A stretch of 64,000 nt of DNA from Methanosarcina sp. ERenArc_MAG2 (GCA_023955635.1 JAMXHR010000010.1:62001-126000), one strand, 5' to 3'; positions 1 to 9,176 are shown, counted from the stretch's first letter. Notes: generated from the letters alone by a model not told the origin. Numbers and translations are program-made.

Positions 1-1
1 C

Positions 2-912
2 CACGGACTTTCGCAATCCGTAGTAGAGGGTTTCAATCAGGCAAATTCGGATATTCTTCTGGTAATCGATGCCGATTTATCCCATCCTCCAATATTAATT
101 CCTCGTTTTTATGAAGAAATAAAAAAAGGAGCCGATATTGTCATAGGAAGCCGGTATACCAGAGGGGGAGGAATTAAACAGTGGCCTCTTAAGCGCCGGG
201 TTCTGTCTCTTGGAGCAACAGGCATGGGAAGGATACTATTCCCGGGATTACAGACCCTGTAAGCGGATTTTTTGCTCTTAGAAAAGAAGTGATTTCCGGA
301 GCTCAACTTCACCCCAGAGGTTATAAGATCCTAATGGAAGTTCTTGGCAAGGGACGATGGAAATCCGTTTTCGAAATTCCATTTACGTTTACGGACAGAC
401 AGCATGGAGAGAGCAAGCTTACCTCTTGCATTATAAACGATTATGTGAAACAGATTTTAATTATCACTGAATATTCTCTTACTTTCCGCAATAACCAGGT
501 CTGGAACGAATGGAAGAAAATCATAAAGTTCGATTTTGTCGGACTGTCAGGAGTGCTCGTGAATATAGGTTTTCTGTATTTGTTTACTGAATATATGGGC
601 CTTTATTATATCATAGCCAGCATAGTAGCGATTGAAATATCCATTCTGAGTAATTTTCTCCTGAATGATTGCTGGACATTCAAACTAAAGGATGAAGTGA
701 ATTCTTATACACAGAACCGATTTCAGAGGTTTTTTTCTTTCCAATGTGTCTCAATTATCGGGCTTATAATTAATATAGGAATATTATACTTTTTAACAGA
801 TTTTTTCGGAATTTATTATCTTGTTTCGAACATCATCGGAATATTAATTGTTTTTTTCTGGAACTATCTAATAAACAGGCACATTACATGGAAACTAAGA
901 ACTTACGGATAA
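2..912 (+). CDS. GT2 glycosyltransferase fused to GtrA membrane domain (5'-partial, frame broken)
   Basis: The gene enters from the left edge. The first ~80 codons (frame 2) carry a dolichol-phosphate-mannose-synthase-like core: LLVIDADLSHPP gives the metal-binding DAD motif and IVIGSRYTRGGG follows. The frame then ends, while the next frame continues the family sequence (PGITDPVSGFFALRK, then YKILMEVL and the DRQHGESKL motif). The break lies at the TTCCCGGG around 239-246, and one added C repairs it. From about residue 180 a GtrA-type domain follows with four hydrophobic segments. Such fusions transfer sugars from nucleotide or lipid carriers at the membrane. The family call is firm; the substrate is unknown. 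The start lies outside the window. Confidence 0.85.
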
Positions 913-1059
913 AAAAGTAAAAGGATATGCCGTACGAAAACAATGTCAGAACTCTTTCATTAATCACAGGCATCACCGCAGGCGTACTGGCTGTTGTGGA
1001 AAATAATTTCGGCTGAAGCCTTGAACTCTTCAAATATCCCTGATATATCTGCTTCAGCT

Positions 1060-1243
1060 TTATGGTTATTTGGAGTGCAAAACCAAGAATTGAAACCGAA
1101 GCCCTTGGGAGTATTTCGGAGACTTTGGATAATTCGCGAGCAAGATGCACTAAAATAAGGATTGAAACTTTTTGTTATTATTGCTTCGATTTCTCCATCA
1201 GTAGGATTGGCGAGCAAGATGTACAAAAACAAGAATGAAAAAC
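1060..1243 (+). CRISPR. Decayed CRISPR array remnant: three degenerate repeats, two spacers
   Basis: Positions 1132-1168 match the 37-nt Methanosarcina CRISPR repeat, as I remember it, at 35 of 37 bases, including the terminal ATTGAAAC handle. A second unit at 1206-1242 begins ATTGGCGAGCAAGATG and is more diverged. Upstream, 1060-1096 keeps only the 3' half (AAGAATTGAAAC). The intervals are 35 and 37 nt, as expected for spacers. No leader or cas gene is visible in the window. I read it as the eroded end of an array, not an active one. Confidence 0.75.
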
Positions 1244-1462
1244 TATTTTGAATTTCTTTTTTAGTGACTCGGACAAAAATCAGGCATAAAGAGATTAAAA
1301 TTTATATGATTTTGGTTTGTTATTGATTTAAATGCTATGACGATTATAAAAATATAAAGTAATAAATACGCGAAAGAAACAACTTCAAAACAAAACCCTA
1401 TGCACGAAGTTGGAAAAGTAAATCACGTAACTATCTAATATATTTAAATCATGTGATCCACC

Positions 1463-1750
1463 ATGCCCAGAAAATACATCAACAAAACAACCCACTTCAT
1501 CCTCCACGATGACGGCACATTCGACGTTTATATTAATAAGAAATTCAAAGATTGTGGACTCTATGAGGAAACCCCGGACACGGTAAAATTAGATTATTTT
1601 AAACATTCTTCAATATTTATAAAAGACGAAGGATGCTTAATTTCTGAGAACTGCAGAATTTGGTTAGAGGACAGAATGATTAGTGTTCCTGGTGGTATTC
1701 TTAATAATGGAGTGTTCATACCTCATAGTGAGAGTAGGAGTACGATCTAA
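1463..1750 (+). CDS. Small hypothetical protein (95 aa)
   Basis: This 95-residue frame starts with MPRKYINKTTHFILHDDG and has no signal peptide, membrane segment or motif I recognise. The composition is soluble and mixed alpha/beta. It sits alone between two CRISPR relics, with a TATA-like AT-rich stretch (TATATTTAAATC) about 20 bases ahead of the ATG. No strong ribosome-binding site precedes the ATG. It may be a real orphan gene; I assign no function. Confidence 0.5.
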   Translation: MPRKYINKTTHFILHDDGTFDVYINKKFKDCGLYEETPDTVKLDYFKHSSIFIKDEGCLISENCRIWLEDRMISVPGGILNNGVFIPHSESRSTI

Positions 1751-2091
1751 AATATATTGAAATCTATGTCTATAAAAATGTGTGAAGCTGCAAAAAAAGA
1801 ATTGATTTTATAGAGGGCTCTTATTGAAAAGAGAATAAACATGACTGAAAGTTAAAAATCAGGTTTTAGAGAGATTGAAACTTTTTTACAGCTCTAATTA
1901 TATCTTTTATTAGATTGAAAAGGAATCCATTTTTTGAATTTTTTCGCCCTAATGGAAAAATAGTTTTCTGTAATTACACATGCTTCTTTTACGTCAGAAT
2001 CTATCTAGGATTCAAAGGACTTTTTCTAAGATTAAATATTGGCCTGGAATTCAGTTATATACGTTACGAATTATTTTGAATATTCACTCTG
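1751..2091. other. Gene-free AT-rich stretch between CRISPR relics
   Basis: No convincing coding frame. GAGATTGAAAC near 1868-1878 resembles the 3' end of the CRISPR repeat but lacks the rest, so I do not count it as a repeat. Confidence 0.4.
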
Positions 2092-2113
2092 ATTCACGCG
2101 TAAGATCCACTAA

Positions 2114-3404
2114 GGGCTCGTCACAAAATAATTTAATTAACTCACTCCATTCTTTGGTTTGAATGTGTAATTCCATTCTCCGTGAAACTCATCAAGTATA
2201 ATGCCCAATTTTTCAACCTGTTTTTTTTCGATTTTAATTCCTGTTGGATACTTATTCGTGTCTAACATGCATTTTACTTCAAGCCCTTTTGATGTAGTTG
2301 TTGCTGCAATAAGGTTTACAACTACTTCATAGCTTGTTAGTGGTTTTCCTCTCCAATTAAGAGTAATCTGGGAAAATAGTCTATGCTCTATTTTATTCCA
2401 TTTACTTGTACCTGGAGGAAAGTGACAAACCGAAATCTCCAATCCGATTTCATCCGTTAATTTTTGTAATTCTGTTTTCCACAATTTTACTCTTGATCCA
2501 TTGCTTCCCCCACAATCTGCAGTAATTAAAAGTTTTTTTGCATCAGGATATGATTTACACCCCATTAGATTCCACCATCTACGTATACTTTCAACTGCAA
2601 AAGACGCTGTATCATGATCTATGCCGACGTTTACCCATCCCTCATTATTAGCAATGTCGTATACCCCATATGGATTTACCTTTCCCAGTTCTTTATCCTT
2701 AAAATCATATACATTGACAAGTATTGGATCTTTTTTTGGACGCAATTCACGGCCAACATTCTTGAAATTTCCGATTAACTCTTTCTTTTTAGTATCTACT
2801 GAGATTACAGGCTGATGTTCACCTTGAAATATTTTACATTTTTCACTTATATGCTCAAATTGTTTGTCACGATCAGGATGCTCAGTTCCTTCTATGGTTT
2901 TCTTATTCGCTTGTAAACTGTAACCAAGCATGTGAAGCATATCCGCAACTCTTGTATGGCTTACTTTATGTCCGATATTCTGAAGTTCCCCTGCTATATT
3001 TCGAAGACTTTTACAAGTCCAGAGTAAAGGAGATTCCGGATCCCCACGACTTGTTGGTTCAATAAGTGCCTCAAGATCGGATAAAAGAGTAGGGTCTTTC
3101 TCAACAATCTTTTTACGACCTCCTCCAGGAGCACGTATTTTATCATCAGAAAGAGATTTGCCACTTTCCAGTTCAGTGCAACCTTTTTTAATTGTATTTT
3201 CAGAAATACCAGTTGCACGAGAAACTATGCTGATGTTGCCTTTGCCAATACTAAGCGCTTCTGCAGCTGCAAATAAACGTTTGCTTTTTTCATCAAGAAA
3301 AGGTTTTAGCAAGTTATATTTTTTGGAAATAATTTCCTCAAGCATATAGACCAAATAGGATTAACTTATATAAAAAAATACTCAATCTATTTTGTTACGA
3401 ATAC
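2114..3404 (-). mobile_element. ISAzo13-family insertion sequence, type A copy 1 (1291 bp)
   Basis: The ends are GGGCTCGTCACAAAATA on the left and, on the other strand, GTATTCGTAACAAAATA on the right, an imperfect inverted repeat. It is flanked by a 3-bp duplication TAA. Two further copies lie at 28194-29483 and 54530-55819, and all three share these ends and a TAA or TTA target duplication. It contains one transposase gene reading leftward. The copies differ almost only in homopolymer lengths, so they moved recently. Confidence 0.92.
2137..3354 (-). CDS. ISAzo13-family transposase (405 aa, intact copy)
   Basis: It catalyses cut-and-paste movement of the surrounding element. The N-terminal half contains a helix-turn-helix (ISIVSRATGISENTIKKG) and a glycine-rich link (APGGGRKK). 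The catalytic DDE core shows the acidic motifs PVISVDTKKKE, LITADCGGSNGSR and HFPPGTSKWNKIEHR, the hallmark order of the ISAzo13/Rhodopirellula-type DDE domain. Length matches the family. This copy has T8 at 2221-2228 and runs to the natural C-terminus (EWNYTFKPKNG), whereas the copy at 28222 has T7 and a shifted tail. It is therefore the reference copy. Confidence 0.92.
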   Translation of the reverse strand: MVYMLEEIISKKYNLLKPFLDEKSKRLFAAAEALSIGKGNISIVSRATGISENTIKKGCTELESGKSLSDDKIRAPGGGRKKIVEKDPTLLSDLEALIEPTSRGDPESPLLWTCKSLRNIAGELQNIGHKVSHTRVADMLHMLGYSLQANKKTIEGTEHPDRDKQFEHISEKCKIFQGEHQPVISVDTKKKELIGNFKNVGRELRPKKDPILVNVYDFKDKELGKVNPYGVYDIANNEGWVNVGIDHDTASFAVESIRRWWNLMGCKSYPDAKKLLITADCGGSNGSRVKLWKTELQKLTDEIGLEISVCHFPPGTSKWNKIEHRLFSQITLNWRGKPLTSYEVVVNLIAATTTSKGLEVKCMLDTNKYPTGIKIEKKQVEKLGIILDEFHGEWNYTFKPKNGVS

Positions 3405-3563
3405 TAAAACAAGGATTGAAACTTGTAGACTCTTCAGTTGTGACTAGTGTCATAGAAATTTAATTATTGAGCATTTATTTTGATAGCTTTTCATAAGTAC
3501 AACGAGATTTATGGCTTATTAAAATGACAAATAATTATATTTTTGAGACATTGGATAATACTC

Positions 3564-3596
3564 CATTGGTCATCGGTTAAGGAGTTGTCTTGCCTG
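3564..3596 (+). repeat. 33-nt dispersed motif, copy 1
   Basis: Starts CATTGGTCATCGGTTAAGGA and ends TCTTGCCTG. The same 33 bases occur in reverse orientation at 14560-14592 with two mismatches. It lies in the non-coding stretch between the CRISPR relic and the pRiA4b-ORF3-like gene. Function unknown. Confidence 0.6.
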
Positions 3597-3676
3597 TGTG
3601 TTACCAGTTGGATTTCGGGACAAAAACCCCAAAACTAAAATAGGGAGATTCAAGTATATTCATTGGTGAATAATAT

Positions 3677-4246
3677 ATGGAAGACACTTTCAAAAAGATT
3701 TACCAATTAAAGCTTTCCATGAAGGGTATTGTCCCTCAGATCTGGCGGAGAATCCAGGTGCCGGAAAATTATACTTTCCTGGATCTTCATAATGCTATCC
3801 AGGCTGCAATGAATTGGGACGACTACCATTTACACGAATTCGAAATGAAAAATCCAAATACCGGAAAGCTTGTAAAAATTGGGACGGAAAACGAAGGTTA
3901 CGATGATTTCAGTGATGAGTCGCTTGTGCCCGAGGAGAAAGCCAAACTCTCTAAATTATTTACACTGGAAAATAAGGATGCCCTGTACACATACGATTTC
4001 GGAGATGACTGGCAGGTAAAAGTCAGGCTTGAAAAAATACTTCCGAGAAAAGAAGGGGTAGAGTATCCTATCTGTATTGCAGGAAAAAGAGCAGCTGTCC
4101 CTGAAGACATCGGAGGGATATGGGGCTATGAAAATATGCTGGAGATCCTGAAGGACCCGGAGCATGAGGAATATGAAGAAACTGTGGAATGGCTAGAGGA
4201 AGATTTTGATCCCGAATACTTTGATCCAAAAGACGTTTCGTTCTGA
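3677..4246 (+). CDS. Plasmid pRiA4b ORF-3-like protein (189 aa)
   Basis: The sequence follows the pRiA4b ORF-3 family closely: YQLKLSMKGIVPQIWRRIQVPENYTFLDLHNAIQ at the N-terminus is the signature strand-helix unit, followed by HLHEFEM, the core YTYDFGDDWQVKVRLEKI, and a C-terminal acidic tail (WLEEDFDPEYFDPKDVSF). The usual length is 180-200 residues. The family is common on plasmids and in accessory regions; its biochemical role is not established. The ATG is preceded by GGTGA about nine bases upstream. It is followed within 50 bases by the small GNAT-like gene in the same direction. Confidence 0.88.
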   Translation: MEDTFKKIYQLKLSMKGIVPQIWRRIQVPENYTFLDLHNAIQAAMNWDDYHLHEFEMKNPNTGKLVKIGTENEGYDDFSDESLVPEEKAKLSKLFTLENKDALYTYDFGDDWQVKVRLEKILPRKEGVEYPICIAGKRAAVPEDIGGIWGYENMLEILKDPEHEEYEETVEWLEEDFDPEYFDPKDVSF

Positions 4247-4296
4247 AGCTACAAAAACTTCCGGGTTTGTAATTCGTCATTGTTCAGGGAATTTTC

Positions 4297-4593
4297 ATGT
4301 CTGATAGTTATAGGTTTTTAACAGAAACGACTGAAGCGGAGAACTTAGAAGCTTCCAATAAAAATATATATCTATTGCTAGCAGCAATAGGTAAAACGTT
4401 ATCGGTTTGTGAAAGTATAGGATGTAGATACATTCTTGTTGACTCGAAAAAAACTCAATTGGCTTCTATCAAAAAAAGAATTCAAAAAAACGAATTCAAA
4501 CTTGTAGAGAAATATAAAAATCGAGGATTCATTCCAATGTATCTTAACATGCAGCCGATAATTGCTGAAATTAATTTTGAGAAAAATCATTAA
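4297..4593 (+). CDS. Small protein resembling the C-terminal half of a GNAT acetyltransferase (98 aa)
   Basis: The middle (LLLAAIGKTLSVCESIGCRYILVDSKK) looks like the helix and strand that follow the acetyl-CoA-binding loop in GNAT proteins of the toxin-like subgroup, and FKLVEKYKNRGFIPMYLNM resembles their closing FYxKxGF segment. The acetyl-CoA pyrophosphate loop itself is missing, so on this reading it is a fragment or a degenerate relative and unlikely to acetylate. It stands 50 bases after the pRiA4b-type gene. The fold assignment is an inference. Confidence 0.5.
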   Translation: MSDSYRFLTETTEAENLEASNKNIYLLLAAIGKTLSVCESIGCRYILVDSKKTQLASIKKRIQKNEFKLVEKYKNRGFIPMYLNMQPIIAEINFEKNH

Positions 4594-4726
4594 GTGAATT
4601 TTTCAATATTCTGGCCCTTCGCTGTTTTTTCTGGATTGAAAGAAATTATTGAGTTGAAAAGCAATCAAACAAAAGAAAAAAGGTCTATTCTGAATTAATC
4701 CTCATAAAACAAAGGAACTGATCAAA

Positions 4727-5715
4727 ATGTCAAAGAAAATTGGTAGAAATGATCCCTGCCCATGTGGTTCAGGCAAAAAATATAAACATTGTTGTTTAGG
4801 TAGCAAGGTAGCCACTATAAATCAAACCACTTCAAAATCCGAAAAACCAGGTGTTAGTCAGTTAGCTATTATGAAATTTCAACAGAAATTACTGGATAAG
4901 CCCGAAGAATTGGAAAAAATTGGAAAAAAATTGGAAAATACTCTGGTGACCAGGACATATCCTTCAAAGATTTCATTCTAGGAAGCTGGACTCTTAAAAA
5001 AGTAAGAAAGATGAGCACTTCGGAAATAATTGAGAAATTGGAATCAATGAATATCGATTTCGAAACAGAACGTTTCAAAAAACAGGCTCAAAATTATATT
5101 TCCGCAATTCAGTTAGCAGAAGATCATTATTACACACAGAATTTTCAGGCACCGGGTCAGGATGAAGATTTCATCTGGTTAGCAATAATTGAATTATGGA
5201 ACCGGATAATTCCGGAAAAATGCAATATGGAAATGATTGATGATTTAATTCAAGACGGCTATGAAGACATTGAAAACCGGAATTGCAGAGATGGAATGGA
5301 AAAGTGGGAAAAAGCGTGGAACATGATAATAAGTATTGTTCCTCCTCATATAAAATCTGTTACGGATGCTGATAAATTCATTTTCGGTCTAACACAAAGT
5401 ATTTTTAATTGGTGTCAGGATTTTGAAATGGAATTAGGTAACGCAGGGATGGAAGATGACTCTTTTCATATGAAGAGGATTAAATACTGCCAGGATTTCT
5501 GCCGGATTTTCCCTCATTCAGATGAGTTAATAATAACAAATATGCTCAGAGCAGAAGCTGAATCAGATACTGAGCTTGGTGATATGGAAACAGAAAAAAA
5601 CTATTCCAGGAATAAATTAAGGAATGATAAACATATAACTTCAAATTTTCAGTTCGGGAATTGCTCTATAGTTTTATTTCCCCAAATAATCATTTATGGT
5701 GACAAAAATCCTTGA
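4727..5715 (+). CDS. SEC-C zinc-motif protein (frame broken)
   Basis: The first 84 codons carry a textbook SEC-C zinc-binding motif at residues 5-24 ([19 protein letters not shown]). Reading then leaves frame in the A7 run at 4924-4930; in the next frame [31 protein letters not shown] joins directly onto the 234-codon frame at 5011. One added A fuses them. The second part is mostly helical, with several tryptophans ([27 protein letters not shown]). Its tail after [10 protein letters not shown] also looks out of frame (another A-rich run near 5590), so the natural end is uncertain. SEC-C proteins bind zinc, but the role of this one is unknown. Confidence 0.75.
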
Positions 5716-5830
5716 CATTATATTTGAATCATTCCTAAGTGGTTTCCGAACAATTTCTGCGGTTATATTGACGGGAAGATACGTATTTGTGATTTTAAAT
5801 GCGAAGTTATCTATCAAGACCTTGATTTCA

Positions 5831-6154
5831 TTACTTTACTTTCTTTGCTGAAAAGGTAGAACTGTCTCCATGATGCAATCTAAACTCGCCTTCGAATGCA
5901 TCTGTTTCTTTGATCCTGACCCAACCACTACCAAAGACAGAGTCACACTCATCATTTCCTCCCCAGGTGAATTCAAATCTTTTGCTATCAGCATAATCAA
6001 CGATCCTTCTATCTATTTCGCCACAAACCAAACCAAATTGAAAATACCCGTTGTTGTCTGGCTCTATCTTAATATAAGCCTGAACGTCCATATTGAAATA
6101 GTCCTCATCCCATAGTTCCATTTCATAAATGTGCCATGTTCCTGTGAAGTCCAT
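5831..6154 (-). CDS. Conserved small hypothetical protein, possible beta-barrel
   Basis: From the internal Met at 6154 the product is 107 aa (MDFTGTWHIYEMELWDEDYF onward). The regular strand pattern (GYFQFGLVCGEIDRRIV, RFEFTWGGNDECD, EGEFRLHHGDSSTFSAKK) suggests a small antiparallel barrel of lipocalin-like type; that is an inference. I recall many bacterial proteins with the same WDEDYFNM start. The frame extends upstream to 6274, but those 40 residues look unlike coding sequence. No clear ribosome-binding site helps decide. Confidence 0.6.
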   Translation of the reverse strand: MDFTGTWHIYEMELWDEDYFNMDVQAYIKIEPDNNGYFQFGLVCGEIDRRIVDYADSKRFEFTWGGNDECDSVFGSGWVRIKETDAFEGEFRLHHGDSSTFSAKKVK

Positions 6155-6390
6155 ATTTTTGACTTTACTTTCTTGCATGATAATTACGCTATACAATATC
6201 ATGAATTTGAGTTTTCGGAGACGATTTTTATGAGGCGAAACCTGATCATCATATTCGGTTAAATGCTTCAGCACGCTACTGGAGATTTGAAAGCCAAAAT
6301 TGAGATCCCATCAAATTTGAAGAGGAGAAGTAAAAAAAGCAGAGAAATGAGTATCCACTATACTGTAGGCATAACTGAAAATTTATTTTT

Positions 6391-7102
6391 CCAAAGATTC
6401 GATTTCATCGTCAAGATGCTTTATAAGTTTCAGACAGGTCTGAAGCCGGAATGCAGCACTTTGAGAGATTTCTCTGTCCAGAATATATCTTATCTGACCA
6501 TGTTTTTATGAACAGTTGGAGAAAGGCTTGCGATAATCTGGTCAACGCTTTTACCTGAAGAGATTCCAGATAGGATAATTCTACCATTCTTACCAAAAAT
6601 GTCTGTCAGCACATCTTTTAGATGCAACATTTCAGATGCAAGAATGGAATGAGCTTCATTTTTTAGATCGGTTCTTTTTTCTACAAGTGTTAGCCGAAGC
6701 CGAACGTATGACCGAAATTCCCTCTGATTTTTCGCAAAAACTCTTGATGGCTGAACCATCTTATTCAATGCGAATTGTGCAATAAATTCGGAATCAATCT
6801 TATCTGTCTTTTTGTGTGTAAATGCCTTCATATCTAAATGCCTTCATATCTCGAGCATTTCTAACTATAACAGGGAGATGTTTTATCAAAGAATCATAAA
6901 TAGGAACCCAAAAGTCACTGGTTGATTCACAAGCAACAACATCACATTGTTCTGATATAACCCAATTTTTAAGGTTTAAAATTCCATCTTCATCTCTTGA
7001 GAAACGTTGTTGCTTCTTTTCACCAGATCTACTAAGAATAGTAGCAATGGAAAAACGCTTATGAATATCCAAACCACAAGCTTTGTTTACTATATCTACC
7101 AA
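6391..7102 (-). pseudogene. IS110-family transposase relic
   Basis: The N-terminus (ACGLDIHKRFSIATILSRSG) has the first Asp of the IS110 DEDD RuvC-like domain, followed by VVACESTSDFW and, in the next frame, HKKTDKIDSEFIAQFAL with the DxxD motif. Between them a 16-bp direct duplication (AAATGCCTTCATATCT, near 6824-6855) shifts the frame. Further down the frame changes again into RYILDREISQSAAFRL and KLIKHLDDEIESLEK, which end at about 6391. The C-terminal serine-containing domain is absent. It cannot make an active transposase. Confidence 0.8.
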
Positions 7103-7408
7103 TTAAAACCACCAAATTTATTTGGGCAGTGGAATCGCCTAAAAGGCCAATTTAGCATCCGTGATCAAAGTCACACTTGAGCCTTCGATAGCAATTCACG
7201 GATTAGTTTTCTGACGGTTTTGAAAAACCAAAATATGGACAACCTTACTGCCCAAGATAAAGAGGGAGTCAATGCCCAAAAAAGGAAAGGTGAAGAGTAC
7301 TTTCATGTAGTTGTGCATGTTATTCAAAGAATATCATGTTCGTTTTCTGTAAAAAATTCTCTTTACAAAAAAGCGTTTCCACATACAAAATAATACCGGA
7401 CCGATACT
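7103..7408. repeat. Non-coding stretch with a dispersed repeat (copy 1)
   Basis: Bases ~7215-7330 (GGTTTTGAAAAA ... GACAACCTTACTGCCCA ... GAGTACTTTCATG) recur at 33435-33550 with scattered changes. A 53-codon frame at 7233 is closed early in the other copy, so I treat it as non-coding. The rest holds nothing recognisable apart from the leader of the TPR gene. Confidence 0.5.
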
Positions 7409-8563
7409 ATGGAAAATAACCCTAAAAGAAAGACAGACAGGAAAGGAAAGACATGCAGGCCAAGCAAAACAGGCAAAACAAGCAGGACCTCCAGGAAAGA
7501 TGCAGGTGAAACAGCATATGGGCGCCTTAATAAAGCTCTAGAAGTCCACGAAAAAGCCCTTGCAAAAAACCCGTATGATGTAGGTGCCTGGGCAGGGAAA
7601 GCCGCAGTTTATCTAAGGTACAAGATGTATAGGGACTCCCTTAAAGCAATTGGAAAAGCCCTTGAAATAGAGCCTGAGAACCCGGGATACCTTTATGAAA
7701 AAGGTTTCTTGCTCCTGCAGCTCAAAATGGAGGAAGCTGCCCTGCAAGCTTTTGACAGCCTGCTTGAAATAAAACCTGATAGCGACAAAACCTGGAATAT
7801 CAAAACTTCAGTTCTCTGCAAGCTCGGGCAGCACGAAAAAGCCCTTCTGGCCTGTGAAAAAGCCCTTGCTACCAATCCGAAACTTACAGGCGCCTGGCAT
7901 GCAAAAGGCTCTGTCCTTGCCGACCTCGGCAGGTACGAAGAAGCTATAAAAGCCTATGATGCCGCCCTCCAACTAGACCAGCAACTTGCCCGAACATGGG
8001 AAGGTAAAGCCTTTGCCCTCTACAGTCTGAACAGGCCCGTAGAAGCCATGATAGCGTATGACGCTGCCCTCAAAATAAACCCTGACAATGCAAAGACCTG
8101 GGTTGGGAAAGGCCTTGTCCATTTAAAGCTCGGCAAATATAAAAGAACCCTTGAGGCCTGCAACAAAGCGATCTCAATAAAGCCTGATTCTGCCGATGCC
8201 TGGTACTGCAAAGGCCTGGCTCTTTCTGGTTTGGAAAAGAATGAAGAAGCCTTGAGAGCCATTGATAGAGCTCTGAAGATCAATCCTGACTATGCCGAGG
8301 CCAGACGAGCCAGAGCTTCCGTAAGCTCCAAACTCGGGTTCGGCCTGGATGAAGAGGAAGAGGAAATCTATAAAAAAATGCCGAAAATAAGGAGGAATGT
8401 ATGGACAAGGAAAGAGCCAAAAAGAGAGGAAACTGAAAAAAGTTGGGGTAAGGGAACGGAGCAAAGAAGAGAAGGGACTACAAGGAGTGAATGGACAAGG
8501 AAAGAGCCAAAAGAAGATGGAACTGAGAAAAGTTGGGGTCGGAGAAGAGAACAAAAGAAATGA
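7409..8563 (+). CDS. TPR-repeat protein (384 aa)
   Basis: A basic N-terminus (about 35 residues rich in K, R and T) is followed by about eight consecutive 34-residue TPR units between residues 40 and 310, each with the W/Y-G/A-Y-A-P pattern, for example AWHAKGSVLADLGRYEEAIKAYDAAL. TPR stacks bind protein partners. The C-terminal 60 residues hold a repeated unit, WTRKEPK..E.TEKSWG, twice, also visible in the DNA at 8401-8455 and 8491-8540. There is no signal peptide or membrane segment, so it is cytoplasmic. No clear Shine-Dalgarno precedes the ATG. Confidence 0.88.
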   Translation: MENNPKRKTDRKGKTCRPSKTGKTSRTSRKDAGETAYGRLNKALEVHEKALAKNPYDVGAWAGKAAVYLRYKMYRDSLKAIGKALEIEPENPGYLYEKGFLLLQLKMEEAALQAFDSLLEIKPDSDKTWNIKTSVLCKLGQHEKALLACEKALATNPKLTGAWHAKGSVLADLGRYEEAIKAYDAALQLDQQLARTWEGKAFALYSLNRPVEAMIAYDAALKINPDNAKTWVGKGLVHLKLGKYKRTLEACNKAISIKPDSADAWYCKGLALSGLEKNEEALRAIDRALKINPDYAEARRARASVSSKLGFGLDEEEEEIYKKMPKIRRNVWTRKEPKREETEKSWGKGTEQRREGTTRSEWTRKEPKEDGTEKSWGRRREQKK

Positions 8564-8568
8564 CTTTC

Positions 8569-8706
8569 TTCCCGAGTTTCGCTTCCCGAGTTTCGCTTCC
8601 CGAGTTTCGCTTCGGGAGCACGAGGTCCTTTTCGCTTCGCTCAAGAGGACTAATTTTTTAGAGTTTTAGCTTTTCCGCCCGAGTTTCGCTACGCTCGAGA
8701 GGACTA
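8569..8706. repeat. Short tandem repeats and REP-like palindromes after the TPR gene
   Basis: TTCCCGAGTTTCGC is repeated three times at 8569-8610. It is followed by a hairpin-forming unit (GTCCTTTTCGCTTCGCTCAA then GAGGAC, near 8625-8650) and a second shorter copy at 8679-8705. Related units occur at 42661-42705 and twice at 46800-46945, so this is a dispersed intergenic element. Confidence 0.7.
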
Positions 8707-8819
8707 ACTGAAAGAACTTATTACGAAATTACAGTTTTTTCGTGCCCGCCTTTATAGAATTAAAAGAGTTAAAAGTCGGGATAGGCGCAAACCGGCAATA
8801 TTATGACTCTATTTTTATT

Positions 8820-9176
8820 TTAAACTTCGGCTACGATAACAACGTAGTTTTTCCCATATTTTTCGGCACATGCAGGACACGTCGTGTACCACATATACCA
8901 TTTCTTGACTGCAAGCCCTTTGCCTCTTGCGTAGGCTTCAAAGTCCCTGCACCATTCTCCTGTATTTTCGAAACTTCCCTCATACGCTTTGCTCAGAAAC
9001 TTCCCGCTCAATGTTACGTTTTCTGCGCCTTCCACTTCTTTATCAACAGCCAGATAAAGATCCATATTGCTTTCTGAGGTATGGTCCGACAAACAGAGCC
9101 AATCCGGCATTTCCGCCCCGGCCCTGGCAACTTTTTCGTTCATCCTCATTATTACCTCTCCAAAGTTTAGAGGCAT
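8820..9176 (-). CDS. Hypothetical protein with CPxC motif, N-terminus cut by a MITE
   Basis: The frame ends VKKWYMWYTTCPACAEKYGK, a conserved tail with a CxxC pair, and contains DLYLAVDKEVEGAENVTLSG, whose strand pattern resembles GyrI-like ligand-binding domains; that similarity is an inference. Relatives that I remember carry about 35 more residues before YMPLNFGEV. Here only ITTQF precedes it before the sequence runs into the inverted repeat of the element at 9208-9482. The gene is probably truncated, or restarts at the internal ATG at 9176. Confidence 0.6.
   Translation of the reverse strand: MPLNFGEVIMRMNEKVARAGAEMPDWLCLSDHTSESNMDLYLAVDKEVEGAENVTLSGKFLSKAYEGSFENTGEWCRDFEAYARGKGLAVKKWYMWYTTCPACAEKYGKNYVVIVAEV

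Larger units (their letters stand above)
2092..3422 (+). CRISPR. Solitary CRISPR repeat split by an ISAzo13 insertion
   Basis: Bases 2092-2113 (ATTCACGCGTAAGATCCAC plus TAA) and 3408-3422 (AACAAGGATTGAAAC) join to a 37-nt repeat that differs from the remembered consensus at about three positions, once the insertion 2114-3404 and one copy of the duplicated TAA (2111-2113, 3405-3407) are removed. No neighbouring repeat is recognisable at the expected spacing on either side, so any adjoining array has decayed or been lost. Confidence 0.8.

Noticed and set aside
1863..1899. A further CRISPR repeat
   Set aside because: Only about ten bases (GAGATTGAAAC) match the 3' end of the repeat; the remaining 27 do not, and spacing to other units is wrong.
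8174..8644. 156-codon frame opposite the TPR gene
   Set aside because: It is a shadow of a clear TPR coding sequence; its sequence is low-complexity antisense.
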